Source of the DNA: Chitinophagaceae bacterium UBA4412
Lineage (GTDB): Bacteria > Bacteroidota > Bacteroidia > Chitinophagales > Chitinophagaceae
Assembly: GCA_002400445.1 (NCBI GenBank)
Contig: DGQO01000262.1
Location: 1 to 5,377 of the forward strand
Direction: 5' to 3'
Length of the DNA stretch: 5,377 nt
Position 1 is the stretch's first letter, and each line of letters starts with the position of its first letter. The notes under the pieces were generated by a model. It was not told the origin of the DNA, made no database searches, and saw only the letters and a program-made list of their open reading frames with translations. A program made the translations under genes and the position numbers. Of the stretch, positions 5,292 through 5,377 are shown one piece after another.

Positions 5292-5377
5292 TTGAAAAAA
5301 GCATTGGTTATCGGAAGTGGTTTTGCAGGCTTATCTGCAGCAAGCAATCTTGCAAAGGCAGGCTGGCAGGTTACTGT
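5292..5377 (+). CDS. crtI: CrtI-like phytoene desaturase / carotenoid oxidoreductase, N-terminal end (partial)
   Basis: The frame from the TTG at 5292 runs off the window and shows 28 residues, reading (M)KKALVIGSGFAGLSAAS and then NLAKAGWQVTV. This is the dinucleotide-binding beta-alpha-beta motif G-x-G-x-x-G/A-L of flavin amine-oxidase-type proteins, and the segment GSGFAGLSAAS...AKAGWQVTV is very close to bacterial phytoene desaturases, which use FAD to introduce double bonds into phytoene. No ATG occurs in this frame between the end of the ECF gene and the conserved strand, so TTG is the most reasonable start. The 20-base gap after the ECF stop suggests co-transcription. Another FAD-dependent oxidoreductase cannot be excluded from 28 residues, but the CarH-like regulator and sigma factor upstream make a carotenoid gene most likely. 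Confidence 0.8.
   Translation, partial: MKKALVIGSGFAGLSAASNLAKAGWQVT

Noticed and set aside
1..5377. CRISPR array, tRNA, insertion sequence or defence system
   Set aside because: No regularly spaced repeats, no tRNA-like cloverleaf, no transposase or terminal repeats were seen, and every long frame is explained by metabolic or regulatory genes.

Overview
The window looks like a piece of a Bacteroidota chromosome, most likely from the Chitinophagia. The reasons are moderate GC content, start codons with almost no Shine-Dalgarno sequence, several upstream boxes matching the Bacteroidota -7 consensus TAnnTTTG, and the general feel of the proteins. The assignment is inferred from these signs and not from a database search. 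All genes are on the + strand and almost the whole window is coding.

Positions 1-3777 are the distal part of a surface-polysaccharide or glycan locus. It holds the end of a glycosyltransferase, a PglD/NeuD-type sugar acyltransferase, an extended-SDR nucleotide-sugar epimerase/dehydratase, a LegC-like DegT/DnrJ/EryC1/StrS PLP aminotransferase, and a small PglC-like phosphoglycosyl transferase. Aminotransferase, N-acyltransferase and membrane initiating transferase together are the logic of a diacetyl-bacillosamine-type pathway: aminate a keto-sugar nucleotide, acylate the amine, then move the phospho-sugar to a polyprenyl phosphate. No 4,6-dehydratase of the PglF type is visible, so it would have to be encoded outside the window. 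A terminator hairpin and a new promoter separate the epimerase gene from the aminotransferase gene.

Positions 3778-5377 are a different module: a CarH/LitR-type MerR regulator with a cobalamin-binding domain, an ECF sigma factor, and the start of a CrtI-like phytoene desaturase with a TTG start codon. This resembles the LitR/LitS-crt light-induced carotenoid arrangement known from Streptomyces and other bacteria. The proposed working is that the B12-bound regulator represses the ECF gene in the dark, light destroys the B12-protein complex, and the sigma factor then drives carotenoid genes downstream. The 70-base gap before the ECF gene carries an exact TAnnTTTG box lying inside an inverted repeat TGTTTA-N12-TAAACA, which is a good candidate operator.

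The points most worth following are that candidate operator, the CarH-like protein with an intact Wx9EH and lower-ligand histidine but altered distal B12 motifs, and the Asn-Glu pair in the phosphoglycosyl transferase where the family's catalytic Asp-Glu normally sits.
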